A stretch of DNA of 64,000 nucleotides from CALWZE01 sp964645785 (GCA_964645785.1 CAZYAV010000006.1:1-64000); one strand, 5' to 3'; shown: positions 51,945 through 61,106, counted from the stretch's first letter. The notes: generated from the letters alone by a model not told the origin. Numbers and translations: made by a program.

Positions 51945-52690
51945 GCCGTCTCATCCTCGCCGAAGATGCTGAGATAGACCTCCTCGAGGCCGCCGCCCGG
52001 CGCGTGCTTCGCGACAAGGTTAGGCACGCTGTCAAAGCCCGCGAGGCGGCCCTTTTTGAGCACGATGACCCCGTCCGCGACGCTCTCGACGTCGGACACG
52101 ACGTGGGTCGCGACGATCACGATGCGCCCCTCGTCCGCCGTTTTCCTGAGCACTCCGCGCAGGTGCGCGCGCTCCTTGGGGTCGAGCCCCGCCGTCGGCT
52201 CGTCAAAGATCAGCAGCTTGGGGTCGCCGATGAGCGCCTGCGCCGCCAGCAGCCGCTGCTTCATGCCGCCCGAATACATCGAGATGCGCTTGCCGAGCTC
52301 GTCCTCCAGGTTGACGGCGCGCGCGACCCGCACGACCTCGTCGTTCACCGCCCCCGCGGGCAGCTCCTTGAGGGCGCAGAAATACTCTAAAAACATCCGA
52401 CCCGTGAAGCCGTCGTACATCCCCTGCTGCTGGGGCATATAGCCGAGCGCCCGGTAGAAATCGGCGCTGCCCGCCCTGTCGCCGTTCCACAGCACAAAGC
52501 CGCGGGAGGGCTCGAGCCCGCCCGTGACGATGTTCATGGTGGTGCTTTTGCCCGAGCCGTTGGGCCCGAGCAGGGCGTAAAACCCCACGCCGAGCTCTAA
52601 GCTGAGACCCTCGAGCGCGCGGGTCTCCCGCTTGCCGTCGCAGTAGGTTTTGGAAAGGTCGACGAGCTCCAGCCTCGCGTTCTCCATCAT
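51941..52690 (-). CDS. ABC transporter ATPase
   Basis: I start it at the ATG (52690) that overlaps the lipoprotein stop (ATGA). The 249-residue product has Walker A GPNGSGKST, the Q-loop in YMPQQQGMYDGFTG, signature YSGGMKQRL, Walker B LLIFDEPTAGLDP and the H-loop in IVIVATHVVSDVES. It is the CcmA/YhaQ type that partners ABC-2 permeases. It powers the permease encoded next, and the lipoprotein upstream is likely a third subunit. Confidence 0.93.
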   Translation of the reverse strand: MMENARLELVDLSKTYCDGKRETRALEGLSLELGVGFYALLGPNGSGKSTTMNIVTGGLEPSRGFVLWNGDRAGSADFYRALGYMPQQQGMYDGFTGRMFLEYFCALKELPAGAVNDEVVRVARAVNLEDELGKRISMYSGGMKQRLLAAQALIGDPKLLIFDEPTAGLDPKERAHLRGVLRKTADEGRIVIVATHVVSDVESVADGVIVLKKGRLAGFDSVPNLVAKHAPGGGLEEVYLSIFGEDETA

Positions 52691-53964
52691 CGCGCGTCGG
52701 CAAAGGGCCGGTAGTTGGGCACCGAGTTCCAAAAGTCGTCCTTGGCGATAAGGGCAAGGTCAGAAACGGTTACCTTGTGCATGTATTCCGACCCGCCGGG
52801 AGCGTAAGCCACCTGCTCCTCAGAGTGCGTTTGATACTCCACCAGGAAGTCGTGTTCCGTTTCAAGAAAAATCCGAATATAGACATCGCCCAGTTGAACG
52901 GTTGGTCTTGTGAGCGTGAGCGTCCCGGTCTCGCCTGTTTCAAGGTCAACATACAGGCGCTTCACAACCTGAATCTGGACGGGGTCCTCCGACATCTCGC
53001 CGCCCTCCGCCGTCTCGTAGACATCCAGAATCACATGCCCGTCCCACGGCTCCTCGGCGATATAAGCGCCGTACGTTTCAAGATCGAGCACCTCGTTTGT
53101 CTCGCCGGTGGCAATGTCGAAGACCGAGACGCGCCCCGCCTCGTTTTCGCAGAGAACGATCTTTCCGTCACAGACTGCCTTTGTTTGGCTGTGCGCGTCC
53201 CACCGCAGAGGCAAGGCCGTTTCTGCGCCCGTCTCGTCGACAATGCTGAAGCCGTATTCGCTGTCTGTGTCCGTGCTCTTTTGCAGGATCATGCCGTCCT
53301 CGCAGACGCCGACCAGAAAGGTGTCGGTGCCGCTGTCGAGCCCGCGCACCTCGACCAGCTCGCCGTTTTTAAAATCGCTGCGAACCAGCGCGACAGACTC
53401 GATTTCCCCCGTGTCGCCGCGGTATTTCTGCGCGATAAAATACAGCTCGCCGCCGTAGGACGCGACGGCGCTGTACAGCTCGACGCTGTAGCCGCCGGTC
53501 AGCGTGATCTCTTTCCTGTCCGACGCGTCCGGGTTCATCCGCAGCAGCCGCGCGGGGTGCTCGCTGCTGTTTAAGCCGTAGATGAAAACATACAGCGCGT
53601 CGTCCGTCGCGATGGGGAAGACGCCGCCGCTCGTGTCGGCGATCCAGCCCGGGTTCTGCTCGTCGAAGGTCACGTCAAGCTGCGGGGAGAGATAGATCTC
53701 CTGCATCGTCCCGTAATCGTGATAGACAAGGTGACCTGAGAAATCCTTTCCCGTGTTTTCAACATGATAGGCGCCCTGCCCATTGCCTGAATAAAGCGAA
53801 AACCCCCTGCTCGGGGTGACCAGCCGCCACGTCGGCTCGCCGCCCGGCTGCGCCGACCCGCCCGGAGACGAATTGCCGTCGTCGGGCGCTTTCGCGCGGC
53901 AGCTCGTAAACAGCACGGCGCAGACCAGCAGGAAAACACACAAGCCCCTGAACCTTTTAAACAT
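52687..53964 (-). CDS. Beta-propeller-like lipoprotein of the ABC operon
   Basis: The ATG follows AAAAGGGAGG. The 425-residue product has a signal and lipobox (VLFTSCR), a Gly/Ser/Pro linker, and then repeated beta units of about 45 residues (for example DGMILQKSTDTDSEYGFSIVDETGAETALPLRW, DGKIVLCENEAGRVSVFDIATGETNEVLDLE), as in propeller-type lipoproteins. Being first in an overlapping three-gene operon, it is probably the exterior partner of the exporter. The gap upstream (53965-54060) carries an interrupted AGGAC...GTCCT palindrome near 53990-54012 that might be an operator. Confidence 0.82.
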   Translation of the reverse strand: MFKRFRGLCVFLLVCAVLFTSCRAKAPDDGNSSPGGSAQPGGEPTWRLVTPSRGFSLYSGNGQGAYHVENTGKDFSGHLVYHDYGTMQEIYLSPQLDVTFDEQNPGWIADTSGGVFPIATDDALYVFIYGLNSSEHPARLLRMNPDASDRKEITLTGGYSVELYSAVASYGGELYFIAQKYRGDTGEIESVALVRSDFKNGELVEVRGLDSGTDTFLVGVCEDGMILQKSTDTDSEYGFSIVDETGAETALPLRWDAHSQTKAVCDGKIVLCENEAGRVSVFDIATGETNEVLDLETYGAYIAEEPWDGHVILDVYETAEGGEMSEDPVQIQVVKRLYVDLETGETGTLTLTRPTVQLGDVYIRIFLETEHDFLVEYQTHSEEQVAYAPGGSEYMHKVTVSDLALIAKDDFWNSVPNYRPFADAR

Positions 53965-54065
53965 TTTTTCGCACCTCCCTTTTGTTTTTAGGACGTATAG
54001 CCGAATGTCCTTTTAAAAGGGAATCCGGCCATGACAGCGCGTCTTTCACAGCGCGGGTTTACTTC

Positions 54066-54099
54066 AAAAAAGTCGGAGCAAAGCGGACTTTGCTCCGAC
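54066..54099 (-). terminator. tmRNA terminator (GGAGCAAAGC family)
   Basis: GTCGGAGCAAAG-CGGA-CTTTGCTCCGAC with T6 on the minus-strand exit, directly after the CCA end of the tmRNA. Confidence 0.92.
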
Positions 54100-54100
54100 A

Positions 54101-54447
54101 TGGTGGAGGCGAGGGGAATTGAACCCCTGTCCGAAAGTCTATTCACATGGGCATCTCCGGGCGCAGGCTGTCTACAACATTCCCTTGCGCGCAGGCCGGC
54201 AGACAGGCCGCGCGCTTGGTAGCTTCATTATTACATGGCAGGGCTCAAAGCTTTGCCCCACGCACGTTCACCGCGTAATTTTATGCCGCAGAGACCTACG
54301 CGGTCTTGAGAATCTGCGACACGCGGCTTAAGCCGCGACAGCTAATTGATTGTTGTTAGCTATTTTTAAGTTGGAGAGTGATAAGCGGTTCCCCGCCGCT
54401 GCCCGCTTCCCCTGCTTCAAAACCCCCGTCGAAACCTTTACGCCCCC
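54101..54447 (-). ncRNA. ssrA: Transfer-messenger RNA (tmRNA)
   Basis: Read on the minus strand it starts GGGGGCGTAAAGGTTTCGACGGGG and ends ...GGTTCAATTCCCCTCGCCTCCACCA-like tRNA half; GGGGGCG pairs with CGCCTCC and CCA is encoded. The tag frame (54360-54328) encodes ANNNQLAVAA then TAA, with resume codon GCT. Length about 347 nt. It tags proteins from stalled ribosomes for degradation with SmpB, encoded 70 bp upstream. Confidence 0.95.
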
Positions 54448-54517
54448 ATTTCTGTTGTACGCGATATTGTACCAGCTCTGTGCCGCCGCGTCAAGCGCGG
54501 GCTGTCGAATTGCCCGC

Positions 54518-54979
54518 TCAGCGCGCCTTGATTGCGCGGTCGATGTCCCGGCGCGCCGAGCGTTCGGCGTCCGCGGCACGCTTGTCGTACAGCTTTTTGC
54601 CCCTGCAAAGCCCCAGCTGCACCTTGACCAGCGAACCCTTGAAATAAATCGAAAGCGGAATGAGGGTCAGCCCCTCCTGCTTGATTTTGCCGAACAGGCG
54701 CATAATCTCCCGCTTGTGCATCAGCAGGCGGCGTTCGCGCAGCGGATCCTTGTTGAAAATGTTCCCCTTCTCATAGGGGCTGATGTGCATCCCCTGCACC
54801 AGCAGCTCCCCGTTCTGGATATCCACCCAGCTCTCCTTGAGATTGACCGCGCCCTGGCGAATGGACTTCACCTCTGTGCCCGAAAGCTCGATGCCCGCCT
54901 CAAAGCTCTCCAGGACAAAATACTCGTGCCGCGCCTTGCGGTTTTCCGCAATTGTTTTAAAATTCCGTTTTTCGGGCAT
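54518..54979 (-). CDS. smpB: SsrA-binding protein SmpB
   Basis: The 153-residue protein has the whole SmpB fold: [41 protein letters not shown] at the N-terminus, [24 protein letters not shown] in the middle and the C-terminal tail ([25 protein letters not shown]) that enters the mRNA channel. It binds the tRNA-like part of tmRNA in trans-translation. GGAGGGGACGGG lies before the ATG. It follows recR, dnaX and ybaB on the same strand. Confidence 0.97.
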   Translation of the reverse strand: MPEKRNFKTIAENRKARHEYFVLESFEAGIELSGTEVKSIRQGAVNLKESWVDIQNGELLVQGMHISPYEKGNIFNKDPLRERRLLMHKREIMRLFGKIKQEGLTLIPLSIYFKGSLVKVQLGLCRGKKLYDKRAADAERSARRDIDRAIKAR

Positions 54980-55017
54980 CCCGTCCCCTCCTTCTTTCTG
55001 CGGTCATTTTTTTACGC

Positions 55018-55617
55018 TCACAGCTCGCTGCGTCCCTCAAGCGCGCGGTACAGGGTCACCTCGTCCGCGTATTCCAGATTGCCGCCAACCGGCATCCCGT
55101 AGGCCAGCCGGGTCACCTTGACCCCCAGCGGCTTAATCAGCCGGCTGATGTAGATTGCCGTCGATTCCCCCTCGACCGTCGGGTTGGTCGCCATAATGAT
55201 CTCTTTTGTCCGGTCATCCGCCGCGCGGCGGACGAGATCCTTGATATAGAGCTGCTCGGGGCCTACCCCGTCCATCGGGGAAATCAGGCCGTGCAGCACG
55301 TGATAAAGCCCCTTGTACTCTCTCGTCTTTTCAATCGCGTTCACGTCCCGCGGGCTCTCCACCACACAGATGATGGAGGCGTCCCTGCCCGGGTCGCCGC
55401 ACACCGAGCACAGCCCGGCGTCGGTCAGGTTATGGCAGGTGGGGCACTGGTGCACCTTTTCATGCGCGTCCAGAATGGCGCGCGCAAACGCCTCCGCCTC
55501 CGGCTTGTCCAGTGCGAGGATCCAGTAGGCGAGCCGCGCGGCCGTCTTGCGCCCGATGCCGGGCAGGGACGCAAATTTATCAATCAGCGTTTCAAGCGAG
55601 GGTATGCGGTTTGCCAT
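55018..55617 (-). CDS. recR: Recombination protein RecR
   Basis: The 199-residue protein has the helix-hairpin-helix (LPGIGRKTAARLAYWIL), the C4 zinc finger (CPTCHNLTDAGLCSVCGD), the Toprim domain (IICVVESPRDVNAIEKT ... YHVLHGLISPMDGVGPE) and the Walker-B-like TNPTVEGESTAIYI. It works with RecF and RecO to load RecA at gaps. It begins 3 bp after ybaB ends, in the classic dnaX-ybaB-recR order. Confidence 0.97.
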   Translation of the reverse strand: MANRIPSLETLIDKFASLPGIGRKTAARLAYWILALDKPEAEAFARAILDAHEKVHQCPTCHNLTDAGLCSVCGDPGRDASIICVVESPRDVNAIEKTREYKGLYHVLHGLISPMDGVGPEQLYIKDLVRRAADDRTKEIIMATNPTVEGESTAIYISRLIKPLGVKVTRLAYGMPVGGNLEYADEVTLYRALEGRSEL

Positions 55618-55620
55618 CGC

Positions 55621-55962
55621 TTATCCCATCAGCCCCGGAATATTCAGCCCGCCCGTAATGGCGCCAAGCTCCTTTTCCGAGTCCTCCGACGCCGCCGTGA
55701 TCGCCGCGTTGACCGCCGCCGCAACGAGGTCGCCGAGCATTTCGGCGTCGTCCGGGTCAATCACCTCGGGCTTAATCTCGACCTTGAGCACCGTGTGGTC
55801 GCCCTTGACCGTTGCCGCGACCATCGCGCCGCCCGCCGTGCCCGTATACTCCCGCTCGGCCAGCTCGGCCTGCATGTTGGCCATATCCTCCTGCATTTTC
55901 TGCACCTGCTTGAGCATATCGCCCCGGCTCTGGCCGTACCCCTGTGGAAGTCTCGCTTTCAT
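55621..55962 (-). CDS. YbaB/EbfC nucleoid-associated protein
   Basis: The 113-residue protein reads MKARLPQGYGQSRGDMLKQVQKMQEDMANMQAEL, then GTAGGAMVAATVKGDHTVLKVEIKPEVIDPDDAEMLGDLVAAAVNAA, the standard YbaB pattern. These form homodimers that bind DNA without strong sequence preference. It lies between dnaX and recR. Confidence 0.95.
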   Translation of the reverse strand: MKARLPQGYGQSRGDMLKQVQKMQEDMANMQAELAEREYTGTAGGAMVAATVKGDHTVLKVEIKPEVIDPDDAEMLGDLVAAAVNAAITAASEDSEKELGAITGGLNIPGLMG

Positions 55963-55978
55963 TCTTTATGCTCCTTCA

Positions 55979-57568
55979 TCATTGTGTTTGCCGAACCTCA
56001 ACCTCAACGCCGTTTTCCCGCGCGCGCGCAATCAGGCCGTCCAGCGGCGACGCCGCATCCGCCTGCTGCTTTGCGGCGGCGTATTTTTCCGGGTCGTAGG
56101 GACCAATCGGCAGCGAAATCCCCGCGACCTCCTGAATTGCCCGCTTGATCTGTTCCTTGGAATCCGCATGTTCCCGGACATACTGCATAAACAGCGCCTG
56201 CGCCTCAATCAGCACATGGCTCGCCGTCAGGTAGGCGTTGGAATGCTGCAAAAAGCCGTAGAGCATCCCGTTTTTGTTTTTCAGGCTCTCCACCACCTGC
56301 GGCCACGCCTCAAACGGCTGTGCGCCGCCTGCGGGCTTCTGCCCCTCCGCCTCCCGCGGCGCGGGCTTGTCCCGGGTTTCCGGCCGGCCGGGTATCGCGG
56401 CGGCCGCGGCCTGCGCGGCCGCGGCCTGCGCGGGCGCGGGGTGTGCCGCGGGGGGCGGCGCCTGCCGCAGGGGGGTAGCCGCGTCGGTCTCCTGCGCGCC
56501 GCAGAGCTTAATCAGCATCAGCTCAACCGGCAGCATCCGATCGCTCGCCGAGGCCAGTCTGTCCGCCGTCTCCCCCATAATCCGCAGCATCCACAGCAGC
56601 TTCTCGGGCGCAAACCGCCCGCTCTGCTGCCGGTAACGCTCGATTTCCTCGTCGGTGCAGTCGCGCAGCGCGGCGCGCCCCGCCAGCTGCACCATCAGCA
56701 GGTTGCGCATATGCCGGATAAGCTCGGTGCACAGCCGCGTCGGGTCGAGGGAATTTTCATACAGCTCCCCCAGCTTGACAAACGCGCCGCGCAGGTCGCC
56801 GCCCCCGATGCAGTCGGCCAGCTCAAACAGGTAATCCCGGTTGGCAAGGCCGGTCAGCCGCGCGACCGTCTGCTCGTCGATCCGCCCGCCCAGCGACGCG
56901 CAGGTGTCCAGCAGGGACAACGCGTCCCGCATCGCCCCGTCGGCCAGCCGCGCAAGCAGCGCCGCCCCCTCGGGCGCAAGGTCGATATCCTCCAGCGCGG
57001 CGATGTGCAGCAGATGCGCGGTGATGTCGGATTGCGAAATGCGCTTTAAGTCAAACCGCTGGCAGCGGGAAAGGATGGTGGTCGGCACCTTGTGAATCTC
57101 GGTCGTCGCCAGAATAAAGAGGACATGCGCGGGGGGCTCTTCCATAATCTTGAGCAGCGCGTTGAACGCCTCTTTGGTGAGCATATGCACCTCGTCGATG
57201 ATGTAGACCCGCATCCGGCAGACGGCGGGCGCATACGCCGTCTCGTCCCGCAGCTCCCGGATGTTGTCCACTCCGCTGTTGGAGGCGGCGTCGATCTCGG
57301 TCACGTCCAGGATACTGCCGTCGTCGATGCCGCGGCAGATGTCGCATTCGCAGCAGGGCTCCCCGTCCGCCGCATTGGGGCAGTTGACCGCCTTTGCCAG
57401 GATGCGCGCAAAGGAGGTTTTCCCGGTTCCCCGGATACCGGTGAAAATATAGCTGTGCCCCAGCTTGCCGCTGCGGATCTGGTTTTTGAGCGCGGCGGCG
57501 ACGTCCTGCTGGCCAATCACGTCCGACAGCCGCTTGGAGCGGTATTTGCGGTAAAGTGCGGTTTTCAA
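55979..57568 (-). CDS. dnaX: DNA polymerase III subunit gamma/tau
   Basis: I start it at the TTG (57568, MKTALYRKYRSKRLSDVIGQ) because AAAGGGGG is well spaced from it; an in-frame GTG 8 codons earlier has none. The 529-residue product has Walker A (GIRGTGKT), the zinc module (CPNAADGEPCCECDIC), Walker B and DEVHML, sensor TTILSRCQRF, and domain III. A Pro/Ala-rich linker separates the C-terminal tau part. It is the clamp-loader motor of the replisome. Confidence 0.96.
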   Translation of the reverse strand: MKTALYRKYRSKRLSDVIGQQDVAAALKNQIRSGKLGHSYIFTGIRGTGKTSFARILAKAVNCPNAADGEPCCECDICRGIDDGSILDVTEIDAASNSGVDNIRELRDETAYAPAVCRMRVYIIDEVHMLTKEAFNALLKIMEEPPAHVLFILATTEIHKVPTTILSRCQRFDLKRISQSDITAHLLHIAALEDIDLAPEGAALLARLADGAMRDALSLLDTCASLGGRIDEQTVARLTGLANRDYLFELADCIGGGDLRGAFVKLGELYENSLDPTRLCTELIRHMRNLLMVQLAGRAALRDCTDEEIERYRQQSGRFAPEKLLWMLRIMGETADRLASASDRMLPVELMLIKLCGAQETDAATPLRQAPPPAAHPAPAQAAAAQAAAAAIPGRPETRDKPAPREAEGQKPAGGAQPFEAWPQVVESLKNKNGMLYGFLQHSNAYLTASHVLIEAQALFMQYVREHADSKEQIKRAIQEVAGISLPIGPYDPEKYAAAKQQADAASPLDGLIARARENGVEVEVRQTQ

Positions 57569-57622
57569 TCCGGTTCGCCCCCTTTCCCTCACGGTCGAAA
57601 AACGACAGCACGGTTTTGAAGC

Positions 57623-57735
57623 ATAAAGACGGGCAAAGTGGGCTGCGGCACATGAAGATTCCGCTTAATGCTGCTTGGTTCCCCACCTGACATGGTTCAC
57701 GGAGCTTGCATCGCGCAGGCTTCACCCGTCTTTAT
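57623..57735 (-). ncRNA. ffs: Signal recognition particle RNA, short bacterial form
   Basis: On the minus strand the ends pair (ATAAAGACGGG with CCCGTCTTTAT) and the apical part reads GTGAACCATGTCAGGTGGGG then AACCAAGCAGCATTAAG, the conserved domain-IV hairpin with GGAA-type loop that binds Ffh. About 113 nt, with no Alu domain. dnaX follows, as in many Firmicutes. Confidence 0.9.
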
Positions 57736-57765
57736 ACCGCAAAGCGGCGCTGTCATTCCTCATAT

Positions 57766-57795
57766 AGTATAGCCAAATCCGCGCCTAAAAGCAAC
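57766..57795 (-). promoter_or_regulatory. SRP RNA promoter
   Basis: On the minus strand TTGCTT (57795-57790), 18-bp spacer, TATACT (57771-57766), about 30 bp before the RNA. Confidence 0.6.
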
Positions 57796-57927
57796 TGTTT
57801 TTTCCTCCCGGCGCTTTGGCGGCGCCGCGCCGCCCGGCCGCGCGGAATTCTCGCCCGGCTTCAAAGCTCGTCTGCTCACCCGCTTTCTGCGGCGGCGCGC
57901 CGTTTTGGGCAGGCGTCGCCCTGCGGC

Positions 57928-58416
57928 TCAGCGCGGCGCGCGGTCAAACCGGCAGACCATGACAGCCTCCGGCCCCTTCTGCGCAACCGGCACAAAGCCC
58001 GCGCGCCGGTACAGCCGCACCGCGGGGTTGTCCGTTTGAACCGAGAGGGAGACCTGCCGGTAGCCTTTTTCGCGCAGGCGGCGCAGCAGCGCGCCGAGCA
58101 GCGCCGTGCCGATTCCGCGGCCGCGGTATTCCGGCAGCAGCGCGATGGCGAGCGACGGCGTGCCGTCATCGACATAGCCGTAATCCCGCATCCTGCGCGC
58201 CCACGCCGCGCCGACCGTGCGCCCGTCCAGTTGCGCCGCAAGGCCAAAGTCGTCCGCACGCGCGCCGAAATCCGCCACATACACCTGCAGCTCCGGCCGC
58301 TCGAGAATCGACCGGGGCGGCGCGGGCACGCCCGGCGGCACAAAGATCGCCTCGTACAAAAAGCGGTCGAGCAGCGCCCGCTCTCCGGCGGCAATCTCTC
58401 TGAACGTGCAGATCAT
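57928..58416 (-). CDS. GNAT-family N-acetyltransferase
   Basis: The start at 58416 has AGGGAGGG. The 162-residue protein has the GNAT core: LLPEYRGRGIGTALLGALLRRLREKGYRQVSLSVQTDNPAVRLYRRAGFVPV, with the acetyl-CoA loop YRGRGIG and the conserved N/Y late motif. It should acetylate a small molecule or protein amine. It stands alone between the SRP RNA and a 720-bp gap. Confidence 0.93.
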   Translation of the reverse strand: MICTFREIAAGERALLDRFLYEAIFVPPGVPAPPRSILERPELQVYVADFGARADDFGLAAQLDGRTVGAAWARRMRDYGYVDDGTPSLAIALLPEYRGRGIGTALLGALLRRLREKGYRQVSLSVQTDNPAVRLYRRAGFVPVAQKGPEAVMVCRFDRAPR

Positions 58417-59137
58417 CCGCGTCCCTCCCTCTGCTCCTCTCAACAAGCGTGCGGCCTCCCTGTTCGGAGCGAAATGTTCCAAAGCTCCCACCCCGCTGCG
58501 GCCGTTTCTCCCGGCGAGCCGCCGGGGGTCGCGCGCTCCCCGACACGGGCACAAAGCCTCGCCGCTGTCCCCCAGCTCATCCGGACAGACCCGCGCGGCC
58601 GCGGCGGCAAAAGGCGGCGCGCGGAAAGCGGGCGGCGCACCGCTCCTCGGAGCCCTTTCCGGCCGCTTTGCGGCGCTCCCCCCGCTTTTGCCCGCAAGCG
58701 GGATAAAGCGGATTGGCCGGGTCAATCCATTGGGATTCCCCTTTTCTTCCCCTGACTGTCCTGACTGCGCGGGCAGCCGCAGGGGCAATTCCAATATCCC
58801 CCTCTGCCTTATTTGCACAGATGGAGCATTGCAGGCCATGCACCGGTCTGCACCCGGTTGGGATGCGCCGGCAGCCATGCCGCGCCGCCGGCAGCGCCCG
58901 AAAGGGTCAGGCAGCATCCCAAAACGAATGATTCATCCTTCCCCGCGCATCAAATCCCGGTTTGTCAATCCGCTGGGCGCTTGTACCCACGGCGTTTCCG
59001 GTGCAGGGGCGCTTTTCCGCCGCTCCCTTCCGGTAAGGCAAAAGGCGTGACCGCTTTCGACACGCTTTTTGCCTGTTATGGTGCCTTTGCGCGGCGCCCT
59101 AAGCCGCGCGCCGCGCCCTTTTTATGCATGGCTACGC
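58417..59137. other. 720-bp gap with a hairpin near the right end
   Basis: No gene is credible here in either strand. At 59038-59074 GGCAAAAGGCGTG pairs with CACGCTTTTTGCC around 11 bases; it probably ends the pduL transcript on the minus strand. Confidence 0.5.
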
Positions 59138-59713
59138 TTATTTGATAATCTCGGCGTAGACGTCCTTGCCGACACAGGCCGCGTTGCCCTCGTCGGTGTC
59201 GATGTGCATCGCGGGCGCGTATTTGTCGCTGACACGCACAACCACGTCCCCAAAGATGAGCGAGCGGCCGTCGGTGTCAATTTTGGTGCTGACCACCTGC
59301 TTGTCGCGCAGGCCGAATTTCTCGGCGGTCGCGGTGTCGAGGTGGATGTGGCGTTTGGCGGCGATGACCCCCTCGGCAAGCTCAATCTCGCCCGCCGGCC
59401 CAATCAGCTTGCAGGAGCCCGAACCGGCAAGGTCGCCCGACTCCCGAATCGGCGCGTTGACGCCGATGCTGCGCGCGTCGGTCAGCGAAACCTCCACCTG
59501 GGACGCGGGGCGAACCGGCCCGAGGATGGAGACGCCCGCCAGCTCCTTTTTGGAGCCGACAATGGTCAGCCGCTCCTCACAGGCAAACTGCCCCGGCTGC
59601 GAGAGGTTCTTTTTGGGTGTGAGTTTATAGTCCTTCTGCCCAAACAGGATGTCCAGATGCTCCTGCGTCAGGTGAATGTGTCTTGCGGAAATTTCAACAA
59701 GTACCTTATCCAT
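59138..59713 (-). CDS. pduL: PduL-type phosphate acyltransferase
   Basis: The 191-residue protein has the two PduL halves: VEISARHIHLTQEHLDILFG at the start, with His ligands, and EGVIAAKRHIHLDTATAEKFGLRDKQ in the second half, plus QPGQFACEERL and PIRESGDLAGSGSCKLIGPAG. It moves phosphate and acyl-CoA (acetyl or propionyl) into acyl phosphate with two zinc ions. No N-terminal encapsulation peptide and no microcompartment genes are nearby, so it is likely a cytosolic substitute for Pta. AAAGGAG before the ATG. Confidence 0.93.
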   Translation of the reverse strand: MDKVLVEISARHIHLTQEHLDILFGQKDYKLTPKKNLSQPGQFACEERLTIVGSKKELAGVSILGPVRPASQVEVSLTDARSIGVNAPIRESGDLAGSGSCKLIGPAGEIELAEGVIAAKRHIHLDTATAEKFGLRDKQVVSTKIDTDGRSLIFGDVVVRVSDKYAPAMHIDTDEGNAACVGKDVYAEIIK

Positions 59714-59888
59714 TTTAAACTCCTTTTGTGATTTGATTGGTTTCTACCCATATTTTACCGCGAATACCCGGCCGTTTCAAGGGCTAAATCCCCCGCCCGG
59801 CCGCGGCCGCTTTGCCGTCCGCGCCGCCTGTCTCCCGCAAAGGATACGCCCCCGCCGGAACCGGCCGCAGCGGCGGGCAGCCCGCCGC

Positions 59889-60995
59889 TCACTTCACGGT
59901 GACAAGCTCGTAGGCCATCGAGCCGACCCCGATTTTTTCCGCGTGCTCCAGGCAGCTGTACCAGTTGGTGGTCGGCGCGATTGCCTTGAAGTGATCCGCG
60001 CACTCGTCCGCGTGCTCGCCCAGCAGGCTGTCCTCATAGGGGGGCATCGTGTTGCAGGCGTCCGTGCACGCGTGGTCGAGCGCAACCGGGTCAAACGACG
60101 CAAACATGCCGACGTCGGGGATAATCGCCACGTCGTTGCTGGCGTGGCAGTCGCAGAACGGGGAAATGTCGATGGCAAGCGAGATGTGGAAATTCGGCCG
60201 GTTCTGCACCACCGCCTTGGCATATTCCGCCATGCGGCAGTTGAGCAGGTCGTTCGCGTTCGGGTTTGTCGGCGTAATCGCATGCTTGGGGCAGACGCCG
60301 ATGCAGCGGCCGCAGCCGGCGCACTTTGCTTCGTTGATTTTGGCCTTGCGCTCGACAATCTCGATGGCGTTCTGCCCGCAGGCGCGCAGGCAGCTCTTGC
60401 AGCCGATGCAGTTGTCCCGGTCAACAACCGGCTTGCCGCCGTAGTGCATCTCCATTTTTCCGGCGCGGGAGCCGCACCCCATGCCGAGATTCTTCAGCGC
60501 GCCGCCGATGCCGGTCGCCTCGTGCGCCTTGAAGTGGTTGAGCGAAATCACCACGTCCGCGTCCATGACCGCGCGGCCGATTTTCGCGGCCTTGACATAT
60601 TCCCCGTCAACCGGAACCTCCACGTCGTCCGTGCCCTTGAGCCCGTCCGCGATGATGACATGGCAGCCCACCGAAAGCGGGTTGTACCCGTGCGCATACG
60701 CGCACTCAAGGTGGTCGAGCGCATTCGTCCGATAGCCGACATACAGGGTATTCGCGTCGGTCAAAAAGGGCTTACCGCCCCGCTCCTTGATCATCTCGAC
60801 CAGCGCGCGGGCGTAGTTGTGGCGCAGATACGCGAGGTTGCCCTCCTCGCCAAAATGGATTTTCACCGCGACGTATTTGTTTTTGAGATCCAGCTCGTCA
60901 AAGCCAGCCCTGACAATCAGCCGCTTGAATTTGTCGAGCACGCTCTCGGTATCCCGGGTGCGCATATTGGTAAAATAAACCTTGCTTGCCTCCAT
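59889..60995 (-). CDS. DUF362 ferredoxin-type protein
   Basis: The 368-residue protein opens with the DUF362 domain (VYFTNMRTRDTESVLDKFKRL ... AVKIHFGEEGNLAYLRHNYARALVEMIKERGGKPFLTDAN) and carries two 4Fe-4S clusters at about 190-235 (CIGCKSCLRACGQ and CAGCGRCIGVCPK). Function of the family is not settled; redox or metal-delivery work is likely. GGAGAG before the ATG. Confidence 0.92.
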   Translation of the reverse strand: MEASKVYFTNMRTRDTESVLDKFKRLIVRAGFDELDLKNKYVAVKIHFGEEGNLAYLRHNYARALVEMIKERGGKPFLTDANTLYVGYRTNALDHLECAYAHGYNPLSVGCHVIIADGLKGTDDVEVPVDGEYVKAAKIGRAVMDADVVISLNHFKAHEATGIGGALKNLGMGCGSRAGKMEMHYGGKPVVDRDNCIGCKSCLRACGQNAIEIVERKAKINEAKCAGCGRCIGVCPKHAITPTNPNANDLLNCRMAEYAKAVVQNRPNFHISLAIDISPFCDCHASNDVAIIPDVGMFASFDPVALDHACTDACNTMPPYEDSLLGEHADECADHFKAIAPTTNWYSCLEHAEKIGVGSMAYELVTVK

Positions 60996-61106
60996 GGCTG
61001 CATTCTCTCCAATCCTGATGTTGTTTGCCGTCTGTTTTTTTCAGTATAGCATGAATCCGCCCGCGCGTAAATGCCGCCCGCCGCATCGCCGCCAAACCCA
61101 AAAGAA

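Noticed and set aside
58577..58917. N-terminal extension of the GNAT protein by about 165 codons
   Set aside because: The extension is compositional noise; the ATG at 58416 has a strong ribosome site and matches the family start.
59138..59713. pduL as part of a bacterial microcompartment locus
   Set aside because: No shell-protein genes, no encapsulation peptide and unrelated neighbours.
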